Shown: positions 1 to 7,122, counted from the stretch's first letter. The stretch is 20,851 bases of DNA from RGIG3009 sp964490085 (GCA_964490085.1 CAZBAO010000015.1:1-20851), one strand, 5' to 3'. Notes: generated by a model from the letters alone, not told the origin. Translations and numbers: made by a program.

Positions 1-1447
1 ATGCAGTCAACTGCGCATCGTCATCCGGCAACGCCACGTACAGCTCGTCCATATACGCGGTAGTGTTCACCGTCTGCCCGTCGATCTCCAACGTTGCGGG
101 CGGGCGGTCGATCTGTGCGGCACAGTACATCCGGCGGTACACCGCCTCGTCGCCGATCTCCGCCGTCAGCTCGTCCACCGTCTGAGCTTGGCTTACCGTG
201 TCCTCGGACACCCGCCCGCTCTCAAGCGGACTCGGAATATCCGTCGTCGGCACCGTTCCCGCATCGCCTTGCTGAATCTCTCCCTCGGCTCCCCTTGTCA
301 GGGGAGCTGTCGGCGACTGCCGACTGAGGGGTAGTGTGTCATTTTCCTCAACCGGAGCCGCCCCCTGCTCCGCCCGCTCACGTTCCATCAGCGCGACTGC
401 CTCTGCGATCTCGTCACTACCCTCAAAACTGCTTTGCGTGCCGTTTTGGGCATCAAAAAAGCCCGCTCCGTCTTGCGACGGCGGACTTTCTTCATAAATT
501 TTCGTATTCGTGTACTCGGTATCTTTGTTGAAGAGTGGTATGTCTTCCGTTGTGCCATCATCATTAACCTTAAAGACTCGACCATCATCCGTAAATACCA
601 AAGAACCGGGTATTAGTTCTTCGCTTTCCGAGAAATCTCCATCGCTTTCCCCAATATATCCGATGGGGTCGCTTCCCTGTGCTGACTCATCCACATCATC
701 AATTTGTCCCGTTTCTCCGGTGTATCCATTAGTAGCATTATCCCAACCATCTCGTCCTCTTCTACGCACATAACTTTGAGCCATAGAATCAAATGTTGTT
801 GCGCGGGTGTCACTACTACCACTAATATCCCTCCATGCTGTAATTTTTGCGTTGGCTTTTTTACTGTCGACTTTGAACACATCTTCTATACTGCCGTTCA
901 TATACCCTGTTGCTGCATAGAAATATACATGCTTGTCAGTATAGATTACGATGTTTTTACATTCCCCTTGTTTTAGTTCGCTGGTCTTGTTTGCGAGACT
1001 ACGAAGAAACGCGTGTCTCTCATCGTATGGCACTTTTGTTACAAACTCATCTGTTAGTTCATAACTTTCCCAGTTGTTATTATACAGCATTTCTTCTGAA
1101 ATGTCACTATTTTGAGTATTATTATTGTTTTTTTGTGGCAAACTTCCAATGCTGTACTGAGCCCCGCCGCTGTTATCCAAAGCCGGCGACTGCTGTAATG
1201 CCCTCATGAACAACCGTTCCACGATGGCAATATTCGCAGCCGTGCGGCTTTTTTGCGTGCCGCCGAGCGCCAACCGCACCTGATCCAGCGTGCGCAGGAT
1301 CACGTTACCCACCTTGGCGTCACCGTTCACCACCGCTTGCGCAAACCCGTTTTGATACAGGTTCTTGCCAAGCCACTGCGCCACGACCTCGTGCTTCGCA
1401 CCCGGTTCGCACACGAATCTATTGTATGAACTGCTGTTACTGCAAGA
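1..1447 (-). CDS. C-terminal part of a large modular mobile-element protein (partial)
   Basis: The minus strand is open in one frame from an in-frame stop at about 1448-1450 to the left edge, over 480 codons, so the plus-strand frames here are shadows. No ATG occurs before the one at 1205-1207, and neither that nor the GTG at 1412-1414 has a ribosome binding site, so the N-terminus looks lost. The product begins with an alpha-helical segment (HEVVAQWLGKNLYQNGFAQ, later GTQKSRTAANIAIVERLF and DNSGGAQYSI). This style resembles the large polyvalent proteins of clostridial phages and conjugative elements; that is an impression, not a match. A charged module rich in N, D and Y follows, then an acidic low-complexity tail. 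GC is about 65% near 1261-1320 and 61-120 but 27-37% at 841-960 and 1081-1140, so the gene is mosaic. Coding is fairly sure, function is not, and it may be a decaying remnant. Confidence 0.6.
282..330. repeat. REP-like palindromic element folding as a three-way junction
   Basis: An outer stem CCCTC (282-286) pairs with GAGGG (326-330). It encloses GCTCCCC (288-294) paired with GGGGAGC (301-307) and GTCGGC (309-314) paired with GCCGAC (319-324). All three stems are perfect, with loops of 6 and 4 nt. It lies inside the open minus-strand frame without breaking it and encodes a run like LSRQSPTAPLTRGAEG. Short GC-rich dispersed palindromes of this look are familiar from gut Clostridia genomes (recollection, not checked). 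Only one copy is seen in this window. Confidence 0.6.
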
Positions 1448-1484
1448 CTAACCGCGGCACAAAAGGCCCGGCGACCCGAGAACA

Positions 1485-1626
1485 GTGGTTTGATAATCGC
1501 TTATATCCGAAGTACTGCACCTATTTTAAAGACTTAAACATCCCTCTGCCGGAGAACAAACATCTGACCTGTTGGCTGGCGATTCCGCCCGACGGTTGTC
1601 ACGAACCACGCAGTATTCAAAGCCAC
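1485..1626. ncRNA. Candidate structured RNA downstream of rarA
   Basis: GTGGTTT (1485-1491) is complementary to AAAGCCAC (1619-1626) with one bulged base. Just inside it, GAAGTACTGC (1509-1518) is complementary to GCAGTATTC (1610-1618), also with one bulge. The enclosed 90 nt holds further hairpins: GGCG-ATTC-CGCC (1578-1589), GGTT-6-AACC (1594-1607) and CTC-5-GAG (1544-1554). A 68-codon plus-strand frame (1426-1632) and a 34-codon minus-strand frame from about 1630 cross the region, but neither has a convincing ribosome binding site. The strand cannot be decided: a plus-strand RNA could end at the hairpin at 1652-1690, which has T-runs both ways. A 6S-like RNA was considered because 6S genes can lie near rarA, but the multi-hairpin fold is not clearly 6S. 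Confidence 0.33.
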
Positions 1627-1650
1627 CCATAAGCCCCTACTAATTCACAC

Positions 1651-1695
1651 AAAAAAGCGCGTATGAAACCGAAGTTTCTACGCGCTTTTTGTTTT
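1651..1695. terminator. Bidirectional rho-independent terminator after rarA
   Basis: AAAAAGCGCGTA (1652-1663) pairs with TACGCGCTTTTT (1679-1690), with an inner GAAAC-CGAA-GTTTC hairpin (1665-1678). T-runs follow in both directions. The rarA stop is at 1696-1698, so this ends rarA and could also end any plus-strand transcript from the candidate RNA. Confidence 0.9.
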
Positions 1696-2958
1696 CTATT
1701 TCTTGATGTTTTTCCAGTATTCTTCAAACATTTGCTCGGTTTTGTTTTCGCCCGGCACATAGTACACGGCATCTTTAAGAATATCCGGCAGGTATTGCTG
1801 TTTGATCCAGTGGTGCGGATACATATGCGGGTACTCGTAGAACTGACCCTTTCGCTCGGCGTCCTCGCCGTCGTAATGCTTGTTCTGCAAGCACCGCGGG
1901 ATGGGACCGGCTTTGCCCGCCCGAACGTCTGCCAGTGCGGCGTCGATCGCCGCTTCACCGGAATTGGATTTGGGAGCGCGCGCGACCAAAATAACCGCAT
2001 CCGCAAGCGGAATACGTGCCTCCGGCAAGCCGACCTGCAACGCACTGTCCACCGCTGCTTTCACGATCGGAATGATCTGCGGATACGCCAATCCCACATC
2101 CTCCGCGGCGCACACCACCAAGCGGCGGCACACCGACGGCAGATCGCCTGCTTCAAGCAAGCGTGCTAAGTAATGAACGGCGGCGTTTTCATCCGAGCCG
2201 CGCATGGATTTTTGAAAGGCAGAAAGCAGATCGTAATGCTCATCGCCGTCTTTGTCGTACCGCATCGCGCTCCTTTGTGCAACCTCGCGAGCGGTATCGA
2301 CGGTAACGGTCAGATCTCCGTTTTCGTCCGGTTTGGTAGCCAGCACACTGAGTTCCACCGCGTTAAGCGATTTGCGCACGTCGCCACCGCATCCCTGTGC
2401 AATGCACATCACCGCTTCATCATCCGCCGTGATGCTTACTCCCTGCTCCTCGGCAAGGAATGCAAAACCGCGCCTCACCGCCGCCGCGACCTCGTCCGCC
2501 TCCACGGTTTTGAACTCAAACACCGTGGAACGGCTTAAAATGGCACTGTATACGTAAAAATAGGGATTTTCGGTGGTGGAGGCGATCAAGGTGATGTTAC
2601 CGTTCTCAATATGCTCAAGCAGGGTTTGCTGTTGCTTTTTATTGAAATACTGAATCTCGTCCAAATACAATAAAATGCCATTTGCGCCGACAAAGGTATC
2701 CACCTCGTCTAAAACGGCGCGAATATCTGCCGTGGAAGCTGTGGTACCGTTCAGTTTATGCAAGCGCATCGAGGTTTTCTGCGCGATAATCCGCGCCAGC
2801 GTGGTCTTCCCAACACCCGACGGGCCATAGAAGATAAGATTCGGGATCTTACCCGATTCAATGATGTTACGCAAGGCCTTACCCTCGGAAAGCAAGTGCC
2901 GCTGACCGACCATATCGTCCAGCGTATTCGGACGCATCCGATCTGCAAGTGGAGCCAT
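1696..2958 (-). CDS. rarA: RarA/MgsA replication-associated recombination AAA+ ATPase
   Basis: This 420-residue product is a clamp-loader-like AAA+ ATPase that acts at stalled replication forks and is related to the RuvB and DnaX ATPases. Visible motifs are Walker A GPSGVGKTT (45-53), Walker B ILLYLDEI with D100 and E101, and the sensor-1 segment STTENP (127-132). The C-terminal tetramerisation region ends with the family's YEYPHMYPHHWIKQQYLP-type segment. Length and motifs fit full-length RarA. The ATG at 2958 is preceded by a TAGGTGA ribosome binding site. The gene is divergent from nth, another DNA-maintenance gene, and is closed by the hairpin at 1651-1695. Nothing is missing from the catalytic core. 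Confidence 0.96.
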   Translation of the reverse strand: MAPLADRMRPNTLDDMVGQRHLLSEGKALRNIIESGKIPNLIFYGPSGVGKTTLARIIAQKTSMRLHKLNGTTASTADIRAVLDEVDTFVGANGILLYLDEIQYFNKKQQQTLLEHIENGNITLIASTTENPYFYVYSAILSRSTVFEFKTVEADEVAAAVRRGFAFLAEEQGVSITADDEAVMCIAQGCGGDVRKSLNAVELSVLATKPDENGDLTVTVDTAREVAQRSAMRYDKDGDEHYDLLSAFQKSMRGSDENAAVHYLARLLEAGDLPSVCRRLVVCAAEDVGLAYPQIIPIVKAAVDSALQVGLPEARIPLADAVILVARAPKSNSGEAAIDAALADVRAGKAGPIPRCLQNKHYDGEDAERKGQFYEYPHMYPHHWIKQQYLPDILKDAVYYVPGENKTEQMFEEYWKNIKK

Positions 2959-2978
2959 GTTATCACCTACCGCCTATT

Positions 2979-3007
2979 ATCATAGCGTTTTTACCACTAT
3001 TATGCAA
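2979..3007 (-). promoter_or_regulatory. Predicted sigma-A promoter of rarA
   Basis: On the minus strand, TTGCAT (3007-3002) is followed after 17 nt by TATGAT (2984-2979), about 20 nt before the rarA start. Both hexamers are close to consensus and the spacing is ideal. Confidence 0.65.
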
Positions 3008-3020
3008 GTGCCTTTTTGCA

Positions 3021-3049
3021 TTGACACCGATTTTTCGACATGATACACT
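3021..3049 (+). promoter_or_regulatory. Predicted sigma-A promoter of nth
   Basis: TTGACA (3021-3026) is a perfect -35 element, followed after 17 nt by TACACT (3044-3049). The nth ribosome binding site AGAGGTG and ATG follow about 10-20 nt later, so the leader is very short. It is back to back with the rarA promoter. Confidence 0.7.
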
Positions 3050-3071
3050 TGGTAATACAGAGGTGATAACC

Positions 3072-3704
3072 ATGAAAAAAAAAGAGTTGGCACTGTTTGC
3101 CGTGGAAAAACTCAAAGAGCGGTATCCGGGTGCTCAGTGCTCGCTGGAGTCGGAGGATCCGCTGCAGCTTCTTATCGCAGTACGCTTATCTGCACAGTGT
3201 ACCGACGCGCGTGTGAATATGGTGACCCCCGCGTTGTTCGAGCGTTTTCCCACGTTGGAAGCGTTTTCCGAAGCAACCCCCGAAGAGGTAGAGCCGTACA
3301 TCCACTCCTGCGGATTATACAAGACCAAAGCACGCGATATCGTGGCGATCGCCCGGCAAATACGGGATCGCTTTGACGGCAAGGTGCCAAGCACGATCGA
3401 GGAACTCACCTCTCTACCGGGTGTCGGTCGCAAGACCGCCAACCTCATTTGCGGTGATATTTACGGTATGCCCGGGGCGGTTGTAACCGATACGCATTGT
3501 ATCCGCATCGCCAATCGGCTGGGGCTGTGTGATACCAAGGATCCCCGCAAGGTGGAGGAACAACTGCGCAAATTGCTGCCGCCGGAGGAAAGCAACGATT
3601 TTTGTCATCGCTTGGTACTGTTCGGCCGCGACATCTGCGAGGCGCGCTCGCCGAAATGCGATAATTGTCCGTTATCCGAGCATTGCAAAGGCAAGGTCAC
3701 TTGA
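3072..3704 (+). CDS. nth: Endonuclease III, [4Fe-4S] DNA glycosylase/AP lyase
   Basis: This 210-residue bifunctional base-excision-repair enzyme removes oxidised pyrimidines and nicks the abasic site. The helix-hairpin-helix LPGVGRKTA contains the catalytic lysine K121. VTDTH contains the catalytic aspartate D140. The C-terminal cluster loop has C189, C196, C199 and C205 in the canonical C-x6-C-x2-C-x5-C spacing. These positions are within two residues of those of E. coli Nth (K120, D138). The frame is open 41 codons further upstream, but the ATG at 3072 is chosen because AGAGGTG sits just before it and the upstream part overlaps the nth promoter and the start of rarA. Its TGA lies inside the shared terminator hairpin with the converging gene. 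Confidence 0.97.
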   Translation: MKKKELALFAVEKLKERYPGAQCSLESEDPLQLLIAVRLSAQCTDARVNMVTPALFERFPTLEAFSEATPEEVEPYIHSCGLYKTKARDIVAIARQIRDRFDGKVPSTIEELTSLPGVGRKTANLICGDIYGMPGAVVTDTHCIRIANRLGLCDTKDPRKVEEQLRKLLPPEESNDFCHRLVLFGRDICEARSPKCDNCPLSEHCKGKVT

Positions 3705-3716
3705 CCTTGCCTTTTT
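3687..3716. terminator. Bidirectional terminator containing two stop codons
   Basis: AAAGGCAAGGTCA (3687-3699) is perfectly complementary to TGACCTTGCCTTT (3702-3714), with T and A runs on either side. The TGA of nth (3702-3704) and the TGA of the converging gene (3699-3697 on the minus strand) are the symmetrical innermost codons of the two arms. Confidence 0.93.
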
Positions 3717-4077
3717 TGTCAAGTATACGGTACACCGGCAAGGCAAGCAGACTCAACCCACCCCACAACACACTGTAAAGCAAACATACTTGCCCATTGA
3801 GATTGGCAGGCATTTTGCTATAATCCCACACATTCAGTTTGAGCCGCAGATTAAACAAACAACCGCTCATGTATTCCACCACTGTCACGGCGGCGGAACA
3901 AGCGGCACCGATCACGAAAGCGCCCTGACGGCGAAGCCGTGTACCGATCGTTCCAATCAAATGAAAGCACGTACCGCCCACCAAGAACATCGACCAATGG
4001 CTGTGTCCACGCCACAGGATCTCGATCAGATTATACGCGACGCCGCCGATACAAAATATACGTATAAAATTGCGCAT
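3697..4077 (-). CDS. Small membrane protein, putative ABC-transporter CmpB type (PF06541-like)
   Basis: The 126-residue product has about four hydrophobic segments: N-terminal GGVAYNLIEILW, MFLVGGTCFHLIG, the AAVTVVEYMSG region, and the C-terminal GQVCLLYSVLWGGLSLLALP. Conserved-looking patches such as EILWRGHSHWSMF, EYMSGC and LNVWDYS resemble the family labelled putative ABC-transporter type IV/CmpB, whose role is unknown. The ATG at 4077 is preferred over the upstream GTG at 4086, because GGGGTG lies 6 nt before the ATG and overlaps the GTG. Its stop lies in the hairpin shared with nth. A strong terminator stands only about 35 nt upstream, with no obvious promoter between. The assignment is by recognition of conserved patches only. 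Confidence 0.8.
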   Translation of the reverse strand: MRNFIRIFCIGGVAYNLIEILWRGHSHWSMFLVGGTCFHLIGTIGTRLRRQGAFVIGAACSAAVTVVEYMSGCLFNLRLKLNVWDYSKMPANLNGQVCLLYSVLWGGLSLLALPVYRILDKKGKVK

Positions 4078-4110
4078 AAGCAACACCCCGATTTAGTGTT
4101 GCCCGTCCAC

Positions 4111-4144
4111 AAAAAAATACACCGTCGGTAACGGTGTATTTTTT
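4111..4144. terminator. Terminator overlapping the M23 peptidase stop codon
   Basis: AAAAAATACACCGT (4112-4125) pairs fully with ACGGTGTATTTTTT (4131-4144) around a 5-nt loop. Two bases of the peptidase TAA (4145-4143 on the minus strand) are in the arm. A and T runs allow it to work in either direction, but only the minus strand has a gene to end here. Confidence 0.9.
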
Positions 4145-5654
4145 ATCGTTGTACGTAATTCAAAGGATCGACCAGAACGCCGTTTTTGATAACCTCAAAA
4201 TGCAGGTGGGGACCGGTGGAATAGCCGGTATTACCGACCTTGGCAATATATTGCCCTTGTGCAACCTTATCCCCTGCCTCAACCTCCAACTTGCTGCAGT
4301 GCGCGTAACGGGTCTTGAAGCCGTTTCCGTGGTCGATCAGCACGTAATATCCCCAACTGCTGTGATATTGTGCTTCAACAACCGTGCCGCCGTCCGAGGC
4401 AATGATGGGTTTACCGTTGGTGCTGCCGTTGGCGATATCAATGGCGCCGTGCATCGAGCCCCAGCGATTGGCAAAATGCGACGAGATCGTTTTGGTGTAC
4501 GGCAACGGCCAAATGAAAGTACCGGTTGCTTTACCATCGCCCAGCTCGGTAGACGCATCGTATTTCTGCGCACCGATCGTAATCACCCGGTCAACAGCCT
4601 CCTGAAGAATCTCGGTAGAAACAACCGTTTGATACTTTTTCACACCGTTGACGTAAATTTCCTGCGCATATACACGCTGCTTGCCGTTCTTGCCGGTTTG
4701 CCGTACATTCTCATAACCGAGCGGCAACTCATCGGTTTCTTGATATACGGTTTTATATTTGATCGTTTCCGTGTATTCAATGTTGCGTATCGTCTTAATC
4801 GTCAGCGTTTTGAGGTAAGTTTCCATACGCTCGGCCGTTGTCAACGATGTCGTCGGGTACAGGCCCTCCACGATCTGTGTTTGAGCGAAAAACCCAACGT
4901 CATCCACCTTATCCGTTTTATGAACGGCCAACACCGCATCCATTTGCTGCTGCAACTCGCCGCGGGTGGGCAAGGCACCGTGGAACACACCGTCTACATA
5001 CAGCCCTGCTGCCTGCGTCAATTCACCGTCGACCGCCTGCAGAATACGGTTGCTGACCTCTTGTTCACCCAATACCGAAGCGTCACCGAGCACCTCGACG
5101 CGCATATCGGGCGCCTGTTCAACGGTAAAGGAGTCGTCTGCGTTGATGACCGTGCTGCGCACGATGGTCGCCGCATCGGCATAAACGCCCTCGTCGGCAA
5201 TATAGCCGATAGGTGTTCCCTGATATTCGAGCGCTAAAGCGAAGCTGGCACCCGTCCAGTATTGGACGGTGAGCACCAGCACGACCGTCGCCACTATGGG
5301 AAGCACCACGTTTCCGACCGCGCGTAATACACCGCGGTGGCGGCGGGCGGCGAGGATCGGCATGGCTAAAAGCTGCAGAAATGCGCGACCGCGATCAGCG
5401 CGCGCCGTTTCGTAAACGTGCGCTCTTGCAGTGCGATAATCCTTGGAAATGCGACGACATTCATCCCGCAACGTGCGGAGGTGACGCAACAGCAACCAGT
5501 CCAGTATGCGACGCAGGGTATGGGCGATCGGCGCCCATACCAAACGCGTAATGCGCACCAATGCTTTTAGGCACCGGATCGAGCGGACACCTACCGTAAA
5601 GCATACGGCATAGACGGTCTCCAACCACTGCTTGGCCTTTGATCGATCTGCCAC
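4143..5654 (-). CDS. Membrane-anchored G5-domain M23 (LytM-type) peptidoglycan peptidase
   Basis: A 503-residue zinc metallopeptidase of the cell envelope, expected to cut peptide cross-bridges of peptidoglycan. A basic N-terminal region of about 110 residues is followed by one membrane segment (about 114-133, NVVLPIVATVVLVLTVQYW). Next come an extracytoplasmic linker and a G5 domain (about 290-363, with LPLGYENVRQTGKNG). The M23 domain (about 380-503) has MHGAID supplying H402 and D406, YAHCS with H452, and GPHLHFEV with H483 and H485. The frame extends to an ATG at 5675, but the strong AAAGGAGG lies inside that extension, 8 nt before the GTG at 5654. GTG is therefore the likely start. It reads the same way as luxS with its own promoter in the gap. 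The substrate bond is not predictable. Confidence 0.93.
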   Translation of the reverse strand: MADRSKAKQWLETVYAVCFTVGVRSIRCLKALVRITRLVWAPIAHTLRRILDWLLLRHLRTLRDECRRISKDYRTARAHVYETARADRGRAFLQLLAMPILAARRHRGVLRAVGNVVLPIVATVVLVLTVQYWTGASFALALEYQGTPIGYIADEGVYADAATIVRSTVINADDSFTVEQAPDMRVEVLGDASVLGEQEVSNRILQAVDGELTQAAGLYVDGVFHGALPTRGELQQQMDAVLAVHKTDKVDDVGFFAQTQIVEGLYPTTSLTTAERMETYLKTLTIKTIRNIEYTETIKYKTVYQETDELPLGYENVRQTGKNGKQRVYAQEIYVNGVKKYQTVVSTEILQEAVDRVITIGAQKYDASTELGDGKATGTFIWPLPYTKTISSHFANRWGSMHGAIDIANGSTNGKPIIASDGGTVVEAQYHSSWGYYVLIDHGNGFKTRYAHCSKLEVEAGDKVAQGQYIAKVGNTGYSTGPHLHFEVIKNGVLVDPLNYVQR

Positions 5655-5686
5655 GACCGGCACCTCCTTTTGCATTAAGATGCTTT

Positions 5687-5715
5687 ATTGTAACACATTC
5701 TGCCGAAAAAAGCAA
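5687..5715 (-). promoter_or_regulatory. Predicted promoter of the M23 peptidase gene
   Basis: On the minus strand TTGCTT (5715-5710) is followed by a 17-nt spacer and TACAAT (5692-5687). It overlaps the luxS stop, so the peptidase gene can be expressed apart from luxS. The -35 is the same TTGCTT as in the promoter upstream of the pseudouridine synthase. Confidence 0.5.
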
Positions 5716-5716
5716 A

Positions 5717-6175
5717 TTACGCGGGATATTGCAGACGTTCCACCGTCCAATCGCGCAGAATATCCGCTTGAACGGCAGCATATTTCCGCGCGGTGTTAAG
5801 GTCGTGCTCCAAAAAATTTCCGCACTCCACTTTTGTCGCTCCGGGAATGGCGTCTGTGAATGCAGCAATAAAAGAGAGCGTTTCCCGCGTAAGCGAAACG
5901 ACCTCATCGTGTGTCATACCACGGGTCAAGAAATAAAACCCTGTGCGGCAACCCATGGGGCCGAAATAGATGATCTTATCCTCATACACACTGCTTCGCA
6001 CATACGTGGCAAACAGATGCTCAATCGTGTGCATCGCCGCCATTTCCAAAAACGGCGGTGTGTTGGGACGCACGAAGCGCAGGTCATAGGTGACGACGTC
6101 CCCGTCGGTACGGGAGATATATAGGCCCTCTGTGAGGGTATCGTGGTTGATCTGAAAGCTTTTGATCTGTTTCAT
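5717..6175 (-). CDS. luxS: S-ribosylhomocysteine lyase (autoinducer-2 synthase)
   Basis: The 152-residue product cleaves S-ribosylhomocysteine to homocysteine and 4,5-dihydroxy-2,3-pentanedione, the precursor of AI-2, in the activated methyl cycle. The metal site is complete: HTIEHL gives H49, E52 and H53, and KVECGNF gives C118. The catalytic cysteine is C76 in GCRTGFY. Length is typical of the family. The frame opens further upstream, but the ATG at 6175 has GGAGG 7 nt before it and overlaps the TGA of the preceding gene as ATGA, pointing to translational coupling. No methylthioadenosine/SAH nucleosidase gene, its metabolic partner, is in the window. Confidence 0.97.
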   Translation of the reverse strand: MKQIKSFQINHDTLTEGLYISRTDGDVVTYDLRFVRPNTPPFLEMAAMHTIEHLFATYVRSSVYEDKIIYFGPMGCRTGFYFLTRGMTHDEVVSLTRETLSFIAAFTDAIPGATKVECGNFLEHDLNTARKYAAVQADILRDWTVERLQYPA

Positions 6176-7056
6176 ACAAATTCCTCCAATCCGTGTTTTA
6201 CAAGACATTCCTTCATATCGGGCGGCAACGGACTATGCAACCGCACCCGTTCACCTGTTAAAGGATGCGTAAACGCCATTTCAGCGCAGTGTAATGCGTG
6301 TCGTGGCAAAATCGTTTCATCCGTACCGTACATGGTATCTCCAACAAGCGGGAATCCCAACCATGACATGTGTACGCGAATCTGATGCGTTCTGCCGGTT
6401 TCCAACCACAGTCGCACCAGCGTGATCTCTCCGTCGGTGGCGAGCACTTTGTAATGCGTACGGCTTTCCTTGCCGCCCTCACCCACCTCACGCGTGATGG
6501 TACATCCGTCTTTCACACGAATCGGCTGATCGATGACACCCTCACCCTCCAATTTTCCGAGTACGATGGCAAGATAGGTCTTGTCAACCTTATGGGCAAG
6601 TGCATACGCGACGTGAGCGTTTTTGGCGGTCAATAATAACCCGCTGGTATTGCGATCCAAGCGATTGGTGGGGCGAAACGCGTGGGACTGTCCCTGCTTG
6701 GCATAATATCCGACCACGGCGTTAGCCAAGGTCGGTTCCGGTTTGAACGCCGAGGGGTGCACTGCCAGATACGGAGGCTTGTCCACTACAAGCAGCGAAT
6801 CGTCCTCGTAAACGACGTTTAACGGAATATCCGCTTCTTCCACGCGGATGGCATCCTCCGGCAGCCGTAGCACCAGCTGCTCACCGGCATTGACACGGTC
6901 GATGCTTCGACGAAGCCGTCCGTTCACCGTGATCCCGTTTTCCGTATGTTTGAGCCGCACGACCATGCGCCACGAAAAGCCATGACCCTGCCGCAGAAAG
7001 GTCTGTACCGTTTCTCCGTCATATTCCGACGGGACCGTAAACTTCAATTCGCCCAT
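6172..7056 (-). CDS. RluA-family 23S rRNA-type pseudouridine synthase
   Basis: A 294-residue RNA-modifying enzyme that isomerises uridine to pseudouridine. An N-terminal S4-like RNA-binding region (about 12-60, with NGITVNGR) precedes the catalytic domain. The signature motif NRLDRNTSGLLL supplies the catalytic aspartate D134, and ETGRTHQIRVH is the second family hallmark. The S4 plus RluA layout and length match RluD/YlyB-like enzymes, but the target uridine cannot be told from sequence. The ATG at 7056 is chosen over the GTG at 7062, because CGGAGG lies 5 nt before the ATG and overlaps the GTG. It is the first gene of a pair with luxS, overlapping it by 4 nt. Confidence 0.94.
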   Translation of the reverse strand: MGELKFTVPSEYDGETVQTFLRQGHGFSWRMVVRLKHTENGITVNGRLRRSIDRVNAGEQLVLRLPEDAIRVEEADIPLNVVYEDDSLLVVDKPPYLAVHPSAFKPEPTLANAVVGYYAKQGQSHAFRPTNRLDRNTSGLLLTAKNAHVAYALAHKVDKTYLAIVLGKLEGEGVIDQPIRVKDGCTITREVGEGGKESRTHYKVLATDGEITLVRLWLETGRTHQIRVHMSWLGFPLVGDTMYGTDETILPRHALHCAEMAFTHPLTGERVRLHSPLPPDMKECLVKHGLEEFV

Positions 7057-7077
7057 AAGCACCTCCGATGCGGTTGT

Positions 7078-7106
7078 ATTATACGGGTTTTTGAGAAAAA
7101 AAGCAA
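7078..7106 (-). promoter_or_regulatory. Predicted promoter of the pseudouridine synthase-luxS operon
   Basis: On the minus strand TTGCTT (7106-7101), a 17-nt spacer and a perfect TATAAT (7083-7078) lie about 22 nt before the start codon. It is divergent from the metG promoter. Confidence 0.75.
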
Positions 7107-7122
7107 GTCGTTGAAGAAAGGC

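Noticed and set aside
94..976. Several plus-strand frames of 60-90 codons
   Set aside because: They lie opposite one continuous minus-strand frame and lack ribosome binding sites; their Pro/Arg/Ser-rich or Cys/Ile-rich content is typical of shadow frames.
1426..1632. 68-codon plus-strand frame beginning MNCCYCKTNRG
   Set aside because: No ribosome binding site, and it covers the region with long-range complementarity. Its composition is not impossible for a protein, so it is kept only as an alternative in the candidate RNA entry.
1485..1632. Firm call of 6S RNA at the rarA downstream region
   Set aside because: Position next to rarA is suggestive, but the multi-hairpin layout and lack of a clear central bubble do not allow the name without a covariance-model search.
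4134..5237. 367-codon plus-strand frame
   Set aside because: It is antisense to the M23 peptidase, whose G5 and zinc motifs are unmistakable, and it has no domain-like features.
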